A stretch of 64,000 nt of DNA from Linum tenue (Eukaryota; Streptophyta; Magnoliopsida; Malpighiales; Linaceae): positions 6,340,909 to 6,404,908 of the forward strand of contig CAMGYJ010000007.1 of the NCBI GenBank assembly GCA_946122785.1. The letters run 5' to 3'. A program made the translations under genes and the position numbers. The number at the start of each line of letters is the position of its first letter. Position 1 is the stretch's first letter. Of this stretch, positions 10,110 to 21,476 are shown in pieces. The notes beneath the pieces are model-generated. The model searched no databases. It saw only the letters and a program-made list of their open reading frames with translations, and had not been told where the DNA came from.

Positions 10110-10206
10110 TTTTCATTCATAAACTATTTTCGCTCATTTAGCCACACAAAAAAAAACTATTTTCGCTTCGGTTTATCGTAAAAAAAATAAATTTTTGCTT
10201 AAATTT
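10110..10206. repeat. Internal direct repeat, copy 1
   Basis: About 95 bp (AAACTATTTTCGC motifs twice, then an A-rich run and AAATTTTTGCTTAAA), repeated with few changes at 10418-10510. The two copies bracket the IST1 fragment. Confidence 0.85.
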
Positions 10207-10280
10207 TCGCTAACCATAAGAATATGCATAGGAACTGCTCCCCTGAATCATATACAATAACTTTCCCCAAAAGTTATTAG

Positions 10281-10417
10281 GCACCAGTAATACTGTTGCG
10301 TATCTTCAGAAACTAGTGCTATTTTCACCGTTTGCCTCTTGCAAAATATTCCTCACTGTACAAACCTTGCGAAGCGCGGTATCATGAGGAACAGAAGCGT
10401 GCCTCGAATACTCCAGC
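10281..10417 (-). pseudogene. Captured IST1-like C-terminal fragment
   Basis: The minus strand matches the C-terminal region of the neighbouring IST1-like gene at DNA and protein level: LEYSRHASVPHDTALRKVC here against the block around HARVP in the gene, ending in a stop at nearly the same place. It is clearly diverged and lacks the rest of the domain. It lies inside the hAT-like element and is bounded by that element's internal direct repeats. Confidence 0.75.
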
Positions 10418-10510
10418 TTTCATTCATAAACTATTTTCGCTAATTCATCCCAAAAAAAAAACTATTTTCGCTTCAGTTTATCGTAAAAGAATAAATTTTT
10501 GCTTAAATTA
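10418..10510. repeat. Internal direct repeat, copy 2
   Basis: Second copy of the repeat at 10110-10206, same orientation. Confidence 0.85.
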
Positions 10511-10684
10511 TTTAAATAATTGACATGTAAGAGTGGGTTGACCTGCCTCGCTCCATAACCGAGCAGGTATTACTCGCCCCGACCCGCGTTGGTATTCCTG
10601 ATCCCGACTTGCACTTGGTGTGGGGCGGGTATGGGTATTGAGATTCTCGTCCCATCCCATTCATTTGTCGTCACTAACGTAAAT

Positions 10685-12089
10685 TTGTTAATCTTAATTG
10701 TTTTCAGCGACAACTCACAGGTATTATAACATATATATGGGTTATACCTGTGGTGCTATCATGATATGGTACCTTTAGAGGTCATTCGGACGGGGAACTT
10801 TAATAACGAGCGATTTGAATCGAAATCTCATGATTTAAAATACCTGAGAATGTATACATGGGATTTGTGACAAATATAGTGGCTGTTGAGTGGAAGAAGA
10901 AATGTCACGAGGAGATGAAATCATTGGTTAATTGTGGTTGGCGTGTGGTGGTGGGTTATATCTTTATACGGATCATGGCCCGGACTTAGTATTGGGCTTT
11001 TCGTTGCATGCTTGTCGAGCCCGTTATTGTTCCTGCGGGTCAGCTTCAGGATCTCGTTGTGGTTTCACGCAATGACATTAATTTCCACTATCAATTTATT
11101 TATCTTTTTTCACGGAATACTTTTCACCATCCATCCCAAAAAATTGACTAATACAATTATTGTTTCCATAAATAACCAGGACGATTTTTCATATTATGAA
11201 AGAAATGTAAAATACATTCATTGTTTATACTTTAAGTGAGTCTCTTACAATGTATCCCATTAAACAATTACTAACAAACTCATTGCCAATTCGACTTCGA
11301 AGCTTATTCTTAATATAGCTCCATCTAATATATGCACTTTTGTATCCACCATTACTTGAGATAATTCATTAATTCTTTTCAACCCAACAAATCTCTCATC
11401 AGCCATAATATCGTGATAATACCTAATGAGTTGTTGTCGAATAATAGTGTCATGAATGAAACCAATAATTTAATTACTTTTTGTGAATTAATGAACAAAT
11501 AATGAGTTATAATGTAATGTTAAAACATCCTTATATTACTTGTGTTTAATTCGATCCGTACAAATATATGTAGAATTATTTTTTTCCCTCCCCAAAAAGT
11601 TACCCCTGTCCCGGGATAGAATCAAACACCCCTGACTCCCCCTATGCCCAAGCCCAAATCACCAATTCGTGGCCAATAAGTATCAAATTTTGGAACCACC
11701 ATGAATCCATGATGGCTTACATCCACCTTGTGAATGCAGGAGCCACTTAGTAAGCAAGTGGATGATCCAAACTTCCCCTAACCATATTGCTATTAGGGAC
11801 AAAACATGGAGGCTCCTGTATAGAGCAAATGGCAGAGTGGAGATTTTTTCTAATCTTTCCAAGGTTATTGTGCCTTAGCCCTTAATCCTTATGGATGGAG
11901 AAACCATGTGAGACTCTGATAAATGATGCATGCACAAGTGGAAATATGCAGAGTACTGCTCGTGTCTTAATTTGGAAACAGCCATTGATACATCTACATC
12001 GTTGAATTGATATCTCCATATCCCTAGTCAAATGATGGAGCTAGCTAGCAGTCAAAGAAGAAGACATAAGGCCCAGGAAAGTAGGTAGG
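10685..12089. other. Intergenic, no gene seen
   Basis: AT-rich sequence with only short unsupported ORFs. No RNA gene or clear transposon end was recognised. Confidence 0.6.
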
Positions 12090-12097
12090 GGCAGCCA

Positions 12098-13624
12098 CAG
12101 GGGTGGAGGTCGGTCGGTTTCGGTTTAATCGAAAACCGAAAATTTGGTTATCGGCTAACCGTCCACCTCCCAATTGCATCCGACAACCGACCGACCTGGA
12201 GCACACGGCTGACCGACCACCGACCGTCGGTTTTCGGTTTTTTTACTCGGTTAGCCGTGCAACCGAAATCTTGCGGCATCCGGCAAAGGAAACGAAGAGA
12301 AAGGGGGCGAACAGTGGGCCGACGGAGCAGAGGTCGCGGGGGCGACTAGCAGTGGCAGGGGCCTGCCTCCAGTCGTTTTGTCTTTGCCTCTCTGTCTCTG
12401 TTCGGGGTAGGTGATTGGGGAAGAAGATGAAAGGGACGAACGGAGGGTCTTGGTCAGTGAGGGGAGACGGCGGGCTTGTTCGTCGCCGGTCGTGGAGGCG
12501 CGGATTCGGCCTTCGGGGAGGAGAGATGGAGGGCGGCCAAGGAGAAGGGTGGAGGCGGCGGAAGACGAGGAAAGAAGGAAGCAAAGGGTTTTGGTTTGGG
12601 CTGAATTCTGGAAGGTGGAGGCGGCTAATATGAGGGAGAGTGATGTAGGGCTGGGAAAATAGACCAGACCGTTAGAAAAACCGTGGTCCAAACCGTACCG
12701 CACAGTTTGGTCCGGACCGTAGACCGTGAAGTATGATCTGGTCTGGTCCATGGTCTGTATTATTTTATGATTTGATCTCTTGGTCTGGTCTGGTCTAGAC
12801 CGCGGTTTACCGGACCAAACCGTAGACCCAACTGACTTGTCAATACGTGTTAACAGCCCATTCGACCACTCTCCAAACTCCCACAACGACACCCAAGTCT
12901 CAACCTTAATTTTGTGAATCTCTTCCCTCCTTCATTCACAACCACATTTAACCACAGAGTAGAGATAATCGTGTCTCCATATGACATTATGTTAATGTTT
13001 ATGACATTATGGTGCAAGCTGGGATGCTTTTACTTTGTATCTTTGTTATGTACTAAGATTTAGAGTATCAAAATTATTCATGCATGTTAGGATTAATGTT
13101 TTAAGGCAAATAACAATTATTTTTCTTGGTTATTGGTTCAATTTTTTGTGTGGTTGACTAAACAAATTTTTCATTTTTCGTTGAGTGTGGTCTATCTGGA
13201 CCAGACCAGACCGAACCAGACCGCACAGGCGTGGTCTGGACCAGACCGTATAGTCTGTGGTCTGGTCTGTGGTCTATACTTTATCCTCTCGGTCTGGACC
13301 GTAGACCGTATATATGGTCTAGTCTGGACCAGACCGCACCGTTTCCCAGCCCTAGAGTGATGGGTGATTAGGGTTTCAAATTCAAGTAGGTTTTTTTTAA
13401 TAGGTAAAACGACGTAGTTTTGGGAATATCTGGGCGGAGGTCGGTTAGCTGGTTAGCCGCGGTTAACCGTCTCGGGTTACTCGGCTAGCCGAACAGACCC
13501 TATCTCTGTCCGCCAACCGACCGACGTTACATACAGTCGGTTTTCGATTAGCCGCTAACCGATAGTTTTTGGTTGAACCGGCCGGTTAACCGCTAACTGG
13601 AAACCGAACTGCCACCCCTAGCTA
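12098..13624. mobile_element. hAT-like element (outer), containing a nested hAT
   Basis: Ends read CAGGGGTGG on the left and CCACCCCTAGCTA on the right, with long subterminal stretches of GGTCGGTCGGTTT/AACCGACCGACC words. GGCAGCCA flanks both sides (12090-12097 and 13625-13632) as an 8-bp target duplication. The interior is GC-rich around 12270-12640 with no supported ORF. A second hAT element sits inside at 12646-13354, so the outer element was about 810 bp before that insertion. Confidence 0.75.
12646..13354. mobile_element. Nested hAT MITE
   Basis: 709 bp with terminal inverted repeats TAGGGCTGGGAAA / TTTCCCAGCCCTA and an exact 8-bp duplication GAGTGATG at 12638-12645 and 13355-13362. GGTCTGGTCTGGACC-type subterminal repeats are dense at both ends. 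It inserted into the outer element at 12098-13624. No transposase. Confidence 0.92.
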
Positions 13625-13784
13625 GGCAGCCATATCCTTCCCTGAACAATTTTAACACATTTAACACCAACAATACATACCGGCCATGTGGAGGCAAGAT
13701 CATTTCAGGCAGAGTGATGCTAGCTAGCTAGATGTTTATAGGGACACTTCCATCGATCAAGTTGTGCAAGCAAGTTTTCACACG

Positions 13785-14809
13785 CAGTGGCGGACAGGGC
13801 TGGGCCAACCCAGGCCCCGGCCCAGCCCTCTTCCCGATCCAAAGTTAGTTTAGTGCCTATAAAATTTTTCGATTTAGGTATTTGGCCCAGTGCTATTTAA
13901 AATTCTGTCTAGTTTTATTTGATAATAGGATTTTGTGTAACTAGGAAAATGGTTCAGATAAACATATCCAAACCATTACTCTAAATTTATATTAAATTTT
14001 CTATAGCCCCAAGGATTTTATTTGAAAAAAGACACGAAAACCTACAAGTATAAAGTTTCATTAAAATAAAAAAAAATCTATAAACTAAAGTACACCCTTC
14101 CTTGTAAAAATTCCAAAAATTCCCCAATCCCCCTAAAACAAAACAAGAACGAAGAGACGAGCAGACTCAAAATGGATTTCTCCGCCAGCCCGTCGAGTTG
14201 GTTTTCTTTCCATTCTTTTGATTAAAAAAATATTTACAAACTTGCTGAGTCATCATTTAGATTGCCTCAATTGAGTGGGACACTAGATTCTAACCGTTCT
14301 TTCTGGTGTTTAATGAAGAAAATACTTACAAACTTGCTCAAGAGTTTAGCCTCGAGACTTTGAAGGCTATGAGATGCATTCTTTGGAGAATGAAATACTC
14401 ATGTGAGGAAGATGAAGTTTCTTCTCTTGCAAAATTATTAGAGAAGCTGGAGGAAACAAGGATGGACACACAATACAAATTGATTTGTCGGTTGATTTGT
14501 CTAGTGTTGACCTAGCCGTTTCAACAACTACCATGGAGAGAGTATTTACAGCAATGGAACATGAACATTGATCTGTGCAACAAAATCAACAATGAATTTC
14601 TCGTTGATTACTTAGCTATTTTCTTTGTAAAAGAGTATATTATCAATATGGATGGAGATTATATTATTGATGGATTTGCTAAATTAAAAGATCTTCATGT
14701 ACAATTGGCATTGTAATGAAAATTATATTATTATATATTTTTGTTTATGGTATCTAATATTCTATTCAAATACGGCCCAGTGTTCTCTTATGTCCTGGAT
14801 CCGCCGCTG
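13785..14809. mobile_element. hAT element with transposase remnant
   Basis: 1025 bp. Ends CAGTGGCGGACAGGG and, inward from the right, CAGCGGCGGATCCAGG. Exact 8-bp duplication TTCACACG at 13777-13784 and 14810-14817. Unlike the other hAT elements here it retains coding remains of a transposase. The 189-bp element at 57181 has the same terminal sequence. Confidence 0.92.
14306..14717 (+). pseudogene. Broken hAT transposase, C-terminal dimerisation region
   Basis: Reading frames on the plus strand recall the C-terminal part of TTF-type zinc-finger hAT transposases. Around 14505-14570 one frame gives SVDLAVSTTTMERVFTAMEH, matching the conserved Ser-Thr-x-Glu-Arg-x-Phe-x-Ala-Met block. The continuation, NNEFLVDYLAIFFVKEY, lies in another frame at about 14580-14715 and ends in a stop after QLAL. 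At least one frameshift and missing N-terminal, DDE and zinc-finger parts make it non-functional. Confidence 0.75.
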
Positions 14810-14817
14810 TTCACACG

Positions 14818-16387
14818 AGCTAGCTAGCTAGCAAGAGTGGCTCCCACGTCTATTTTGAAGTCAACAAAGCTTGTAGTTATCACCATTTCACCGCCATGTC
14901 CTTACTTGACACAAGAACAAGATAATAAAAGGGTTAAGGATTCGTCAACTCCGCTTAATTGCTTGGAAAGTTTTGGCCTTTATGCCTGATTATGTTGACC
15001 CGCGAGAAATGGGTGTCCTGATTGGAGATCAGAAACCGAGTGAGAAATCCATTATAAGCTGCCACAATCAATGGCGCATTTATGCATATCCCAACTCCAA
15101 CTAGAAGAAAGCCAATCAGAGTAAAGGAATCGCTTTTTTCTCCAAACAGAGAGTGTGGGGAAAAGTCGCATCTTGAAGCCTTTTTTTTCCTTGTGTAGAA
15201 AGCTGGCAAAGAGATGGGAGGAGAGAGCTAATGAAGAACATGGATAGAACTTGGCATGAATGATGCTGCCATGTGATTTGGACTGACATCGATCTCTTAA
15301 TAATAATACCGGCCACTATCATCCCACTCTTCGTTTTCTGTTGTTGATTTGCATTGTCCTGGCTACAATAATATGATTATACTAATGTGATTCGCAGCTC
15401 AAGCTGATCAGATGTTAATCAGATCGAGCAATGAGATTAAAAATACCCAAAAATTTAGAATAATCAAAGAGTCATCTTGGTTATGATCTTATCCAGTATC
15501 CATTGAACCTGCAGCTAGTTGAATTAATTAATCAAATAATAGCCCTTCAAATTAACTCAATAACAAAATTAATGATAATGAAAGAAAAGCGACTTTTTTT
15601 CTTTTTTTGTTAATGAAGGAAAAACAAAACAAAACAAAAAATGGAATGGGCCGCGACAGATCCAGATAAATAATGGTGATTCTGTAGCAGCAAAAGCATG
15701 CCCATGAGCCCAACAACCAGCCCAGCAGCAGCTTGACGAGATCCCAGCTTTCTTTTTCCTCGGCGGCGACATAATTTGGTTATTTGCTTCTTCTTTTCTT
15801 CCTTTTGCGGTGTTAAAAGAGAAATTGGGGACCGGCCTTTGGCTTTAACAACCAACCTTGTTAAAGCTGTCAACTGCTCCCAACTGTACCACCTACTCCA
15901 CAGCCAAGCAAACTGTCTTTGTAATATCAGTTTAATCATCATAAAATCATCTTTTTACTTTTACTTTACACACCCGACTTAAAAATAATCTTTTACTACC
16001 CTCCTTTCCAAGCAGCAGTAAATAATCAAATTAACTTGGTCAAATTCATGCAGAGAAAGCACACATATGATGATCCATCTTCCCATGTGGTTCATCTCCC
16101 GCCCAATTGGCCAGCTGTCGAAATGAGAGCGGGCCCCACCACTACAACCCAATCAGGAAGGCACGTGACATGAACGATTCTCTTCGTCGGACAATTTATC
16201 TTTTAACCCTAATCCCTAAACCCTAAACAAACAACACTGGGGAAAAACATATATATACAGTATGCGTGTTGTTATATATTACAGACCCGGTCAATCGGAA
16301 TTGATAATCATATGTACAAGGATCATGCATGTGGTTAACCGCGAACTGCAGGTTTAACGAACTGTACATAACTAATTTGACATTTCT
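14818..16387. other. Intergenic, no gene seen
   Basis: Short ORFs on both strands without recognisable domains. The part just below 16388 should include the 3' UTR of the RRM gene. Confidence 0.55.
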
Positions 16388-17743
16388 TTATGATTGATTA
16401 CCGGAGGCAGGAGGATGGGCCACCATGGGTGGAGGTTTGGAGATGATGGGCCCCGCCGGCGAGTACATCGCCGGCATCCCCATTGCCGCCGCCGGATGAT
16501 GATGAGATTGGTGGTGCGCGCCTCCGTAGTACTGGTACACCGGGTAGATTGGCATCATTGTATTTCCTCCGGATCCCATCATCCCCGTGTAAACCTGATG
16601 ATGACCGTACTGCCCGCCGCCGCCGCCCATGTACGCCCCTCCGGCACCGGCGCCGCCGTAGCTCAACTTCTGCACGCGCCCAAAACGCATTAGCCCTCTA
16701 AACCATTTCTTAATTAAATTTAGGTAAATAGTAGGTAAGCCCATAAATACCTGATTGTAGCCCATATCGGTTGCAATGTAAGTCGGATTGTACCTGATTA
16801 TTACACGAATAAACGAAAGAAGAAGAAAAAACCCTAAATTAGTAGCTGAAAGGATAAGGATCACGATCGGAGTCTGTTTCGGATCCGGGTCGGGTCTTAC
16901 CCGTAGAAAGGGACGGCGGCGTGGTGGTGTGCGAAAGCGACGGCGGCAGTTGCCGCCGATGCTGCAGCTGGATAGTACCACTGAACTTGATGGTGATTGG
17001 CTGCTCCTACCGCTGACGTGGACCTCACCCCGCCGTTGGATCCTTCATTGATCACCGAAAGGGAGGGGGAAAAAAAAGTTAATTACAATTAGCAAAAGAA
17101 GTGTGATTCAATTAATCAAGCATTTCGTGGCCCATCACAAGCAGTTCGGCTATTTGTCCCGTATTTGATTACTTTGTAAGCTATCATTAGATGAAATTAA
17201 TCAATCGTAATTAACGCGGTAATTAGCAACGGTTATTACCTTGTCGATTGTGGTGGTGGTGATGTGGAAGCGGCGGCGGAGTGGTGGAGGCGGGAGGGGC
17301 GGCGGCGGACCTCTGCTGCTGGCGGCGAGCGCCGAGGGAGGCGAGGTTGCAGTTGGCGCGGCGGCCGTTGATGACCGGAGAGGCGTCCTCGCAGGCCTTC
17401 TTCGCCGATTCAGCTTCCTTGAAAGTGACCTGCCGTCGTGATTTTTTAATTTGATTAGATGAAGAATGAATTGGGGGGGGGGGGGGGGGGGGGAATTGGA
17501 ATTGAAGTTGGGGGATTAGGGATTTGAGGGAGGGGAGGGATTTACGAAGCCGTAGCCCTTGGATCGGCCGGTGAGCTTGTCGGAGATGATGACGGCCTCG
17601 AGGATCTCGCCGTACTTCTCGAAGTGGTCGCGCATCGTGTCCTTGGGGGTTTCCCACGCCAGCCCGCCGACGAAGACTTTGGTCAGCGTGGTGTCGCCGA
17701 ACTGCTGACCAGCTCCCTGACCGGGGTTGCTGCTCATGGTCAT
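16388..17743 (-). CDS. ARP1-like RRM RNA-binding protein
   Basis: Five coding exons join in frame: 17743-17546, 17429-17240, 17042-16901, 16793-16751, 16669-16388. The protein has one RRM: RNP2 is KVFVGGLAW and RNP1 is GYGF/VTF, split by intron 1 exactly between F and V. Next comes GRRANCNLASLG, then a His, Gly, Ala and Tyr-rich tail with VPFYGYNPTYIATDMGYNQ. This layout matches plant single-RRM proteins of the ARP1 / RBM24-38-like group, which bind RNA in the nucleus or cytoplasm. The start at 17743 (or 17737) is preferred because a TATA box lies at 17801-17808, between it and the upstream in-frame start at 17902. Exact target RNAs cannot be read from sequence. Confidence 0.9.
17473..17493. 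repeat. Homopolymer tract of 21 G in intron 1 of the RRM gene
   Basis: On the coding strand this is a C tract within the intron, about 40 bases upstream of the acceptor, so it may form part of the polypyrimidine tract. Confidence 0.85.
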
Positions 17744-17800
17744 GATCGTGGAAATTGCGCCGGCGGGTTGACGGAGGAGGACGGAAGAAGAGAGATTGTG

Positions 17801-17808
17801 ATTTATAG
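17801..17808 (-). promoter_or_regulatory. TATA box of the ARP1-like gene
   Basis: Minus-strand CTATAAAT about 60 bases upstream of the ATG at 17743, followed by a CT-rich leader. Position and sequence fit a plant core promoter. Confidence 0.6.
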
Positions 17809-17907
17809 AGTGGAAGGTTGAATATTTAGAAAGGGGAGTGGCGGAGAACAACAATATTGCAGACAACACAATGCCAGTGAGGAAGACAGCCTGCCAGGTC
17901 ATTCTTT

Positions 17908-17908
17908 T

Positions 17909-17943
<35 letters not shown>
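17908..17943. repeat. ATA/ATT microsatellite forming an inverted repeat
   Basis: Runs of AAT units followed by ATT units make an almost perfect short palindrome upstream of the RRM gene. Confidence 0.8.
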
Positions 17944-19211
17944 TAGTAGGGTTAAGGGGGTGTGATTATATCGATCTCATCAACGTGATTATACTTTTGC
18001 CGCCTCCCTAATTTTATCTTTTTGCACAAGGCTGATGATGTAGCTAGGTAGTCGTGTATTAAGAACAAAATCAGTAAGTACACGAAAATAAAAGGCTGCT
18101 TTTCTTTTTCGTTTCTTTTATTTTCCCTGCATAATTTGGATTTAATAGAGAATTTTTTTTTTCATTTTTTAACGAATTATGCACAATGATGTGTTATCAT
18201 GTAAGAAAAAACTTGTAGGCAACTGTTATTTTATTATATATATATAAAGGTGATACATAGTTGTTCTTAGGCAGAATATAATATGAATATTATTAATTAT
18301 TTTTAAAGCAATATAAACATAATAATATGGACGTCAATAAATTTGACGAGGAGATATATTTGTAGGAAAATTTCGATAGAATCATGATGTGAAATAATAT
18401 ATGGTTTATATTCGTGAATTATGGTAACCTGTAACTGGTTGTGTTTTCATTTCTAATCCAATAAGTATATTATTAAATTGTGTAATAAATGCTATCCGCT
18501 GAATTGAGTTTGGATTTGGAGAAGAAATCCGAACTATTACCATGCTTATGCTATGAGGCTATGAGCCTAGCTAGCTAGGTTACTTGATACTAAAATCCAG
18601 AATAGTACTTGATCTTGATCATATGCAATTATGCATGAACCCTTAGTTCCACTAGAAAGCGATGAAGTTGAGTATTTAACAGGCGGAAGGAGCCAGAATT
18701 AGATCAGTACTTAATTTGTGGAGTTTAGTTTTGGAGTAGTTACATATATGTGGAGTTTATAGGTGCGTCGACGGTCGATAATGTGACTTATATCGTCCCA
18801 AAAAGTTAAGCCAAGAAAAACAAAACCAGCAAATTAAACACAATTAATTATATATATATATTAATTGCAAACGGTGGCATGCATGTAACCATAAATAAAA
18901 GCATTTAATAAAACCCAAAACGAAAACCACAAGGAAACACTATTATTATGTGTGTTAAAGCATGCAGATTTTGTTATGGATATCTATATTATGGGGGTTT
19001 TCACTATGCGTACTATGCATCTACCTTATAATTGTCATTTTAAGCAGGTGCGTCACGTTAAAAAGATTTCAATTATCATTTATAGTATGATGGACAAGAA
19101 AACACATGAACTTGTACAATAATCATTTAAAATTTACTTTAATTTGAAGAATTTAGGTATTAGGGTTTGCAATTTCATATTTAGGGTTAGGGTAGAATCG
19201 AAGACCTAGGG
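17944..19211. other. Intergenic, no gene seen
   Basis: AT-rich upstream sequence of the RRM gene. No ORF with recognisable content and no transposon end was identified. Confidence 0.55.
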
Positions 19212-19219
19212 CCTAGAGT

Positions 19220-20229
19220 TAGGGGTGGTAATCGGTCGATAACTGGTTAACCGGTTACCGATCAAACCGGTTATCGGTATACCGTTCACGGGGTGGGAGC
19301 AATCGATTACCGATACCGAATTGTAACCGGTTAACCGGTTACCGAATACCCGGTTACCGGTTACAAACTAGTTATACCGACTAACCAGGAGACTCACCCT
19401 CTCCTCTCTTTCTCAATCCCGCAACCGGACTCTCTCTCTCCCCAACCCTCCCCAGACCTCCTCTCTCGCTCGTTCACCTCTCCCCAACCCTTCTCAGACC
19501 TCCTCTCTTTCTCGATTTCCTCTCATCTCCCCAACCCTATCCAATCGCCGCCCACCGCTGACGTCGCCTTCCTCTCTCGATCCAGATCTCCGGCCGACAC
19601 GACAGTTCCCCCGCCGTCTCGAGCGTCCCCAACCTGATTGGTGGCCTTTTCCGAGTCCCGAATCAGCGGCGGCGGCAGCAAGGAGAAAGAGGAGATGAGT
19701 GAGGCGACAACCATCCCGTCGTCATATCGTCGTAACCCTCCCTTCGCTCCTGCCGCTCCCACCAGATCTGGAAAGATTGAACCTCTGCTTCAGCTCTTCG
19801 ACAACGAATCGACGGCGGCTCATCCTTGGAAGGCGAGGTCGCGTACTGTGTCGAATGGAGGCAGAGCGGTGGAGAGGGAGCCGGGGTCGGAGAGGGAAGG
19901 CGAGGTCGCAGAGAGGTGGAGGCGGCGTCGGCGTTGGACAGGGAGAAGGGTTGGGGAGGAAGTCGAGTGAAGGGAGGCTGTCGGACAGGGAGAAGGGTGG
20001 TTGGATCGATCGATTTGTTAGGGTTTCTGTCTCTCCACTCCACCCCTCGACGCCGGTATCGGTATACCGGGAAACCGTCGGTATTTACCAGCAGAGGAGC
20101 CGGTATACCGAAATCCTTTTAGACGCTGCCGAATACCGAAACATCCCGGTTATCGGTATACTGATAACCGCCGGTTATCGGTACGGTTATCGGTTAAACC
20201 GGTAACCGAGAAACCGATTACCACCCCTA
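19220..20229. mobile_element. Non-autonomous hAT element
   Basis: 1010 bp with near-perfect terminal inverted repeats TAGGGGTGGTAATCGGT / ACCGATTACCACCCCTA and an exact 8-bp duplication CCTAGAGT (19212-19219 and 20230-20237). Subterminal GGTTAACCGGTTACC words fill both ends. The interior begins with a pyrimidine-rich run (CTCTCTTTCTC, CTCCCC repeats) and becomes GC-rich, with ORFs on both strands but no recognised domain. Confidence 0.93.
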
Positions 20230-20237
20230 CCTAGAGT

Positions 20238-20654
20238 AATGCATTGATTAGTTGAGAACTTTCGTTACATCATCATATTAGACTAATACTTCAAATTCAA
20301 ATTCAAGTTGGATGTTTTAACACTAATTTTAGAAATTATACAGTAGTTTCTGTGAGTGCAATGTAGAAGTCACCTTACTTTGTGGAGACACCAAATATAA
20401 TGTAGTAATTGGGAGAACAACCCAACTGGCCATCTTAAAAGATCTGTTTATTAATTAGTTCTTTACTAAGCCCTAGCTACTCACGCACTTGTACAGGTGT
20501 GTGCATCATGATGAGATGGATGGGATATGTGTTGGATTGGATCCTTTGAAAGCATTGCAGAATGCAAATTGCAGACAGCCAAATTAGCTAGCTAGCTAGC
20601 TGGTGCAAGTCTGAAGACTGAAATGCATTATATGTATTCCCACTGGACTATACT
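20238..20654. other. Intergenic, no gene seen
   Basis: Short spacer between two hAT-related elements. Confidence 0.6.
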
Positions 20655-21110
20655 ATAGGGTCGGCATTCGGTCGGTTCGATTTCGACCGAACCAAAATTA
20701 TGAATACCGGATTCCCGAATTCTTCCAATCCTCAAACCGAATTCGAAGCGAATTATAATTCGGTTCGGTTTTTCACACAAAACCGAATTTGTGAAGCTAC
20801 TTGTATTTTCTCACTTTTAAATTATTTTTCATCCTTAATATAAACAATAAATATCAATTATATGCATCATCAATGATAAAATCAAACTTTTCAACACATA
20901 AGTCAAAAAACATTTCAAATATTTAAGTCTAAAAACAACTACAAAGATAAAAATCCACCATTTGGAGCTTGCAATTATAGTATTTCGGTTTTTCGGTCGA
21001 AAATTCGATTCGGTTAAAAGAACCATGATTTCCGAACTATCCATATTTTCCTTCCGAATTACGAACCAAATAGCATTAATTTGATTTCGGTTCGATTTAA
21101 TTCAGTTCGG
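20655..21110. mobile_element. Degenerate hAT-like element
   Basis: Left end TAGGGTCGGCATTCGGTCGG and dense GGTTCGGTT/AACCGAAT words at both ends resemble the subterminal style of the neighbouring hAT elements. The right terminal repeat is poor and no 8-bp duplication was found, so the boundaries are approximate. Confidence 0.5.
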
Positions 21111-21476
21111 GTTTGTCTTCATACAATTACTGTCTGGAATTATTAACGTGGCCAGCTATTTGGCATTAGCATATGGAGGAGGGTGGAAGAGAGAGAGAAG
21201 GGTTAAAAATTCCCTGAAAAAAGTGCAGATTCTTCAAACTTTTGACCAAACAGACGGGAAACCCACGCGGAAGATCGATCTCTCTGCCAAGAACAAATTG
21301 CATACTTTAAACTTAACTAATGAGCACATTATTATTATTTTTTTGTATGTCTTCTGTTAGAGCACGTCTTAGTGAATTGTGGAAGAGTCTACAAAGATTG
21401 ATGAAGAAACTTATATTTTTCATGTGTTCATGGAGAAGGAAGTGGTATTTATTATCCACCGAACAGTCACTTAGTG

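Larger units (their letters stand above)
9843..10676. mobile_element. Non-autonomous hAT-like element carrying an IST1 fragment
   Basis: 834-bp element flanked by an exact 8-bp duplication ACGTAAAT (9835-9842 and 10677-10684), the hAT signature. Imperfect terminal inverted repeats: TAGGGATGATAATTT at the left and TAGTGACGACAAATG read inward from the right. GACCCG/GGGCGGGTATGGG-type words lie near both ends, as in other plant hAT elements. The interior holds two direct repeats and a fragment of an IST1-like gene. It lies upstream of the IST1-like gene promoter. Confidence 0.8.

Noticed and set aside
15610..15942. 110-codon minus-strand ORF with hydrophobic stretches
   Set aside because: Low-complexity composition, T-rich DNA and no family resemblance.
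17744..17902. Upstream in-frame extension of the RRM protein with a hydrophobic leader
   Set aside because: A TATA box at 17801-17808 lies inside it, so it is probably promoter and leader, not a signal peptide.
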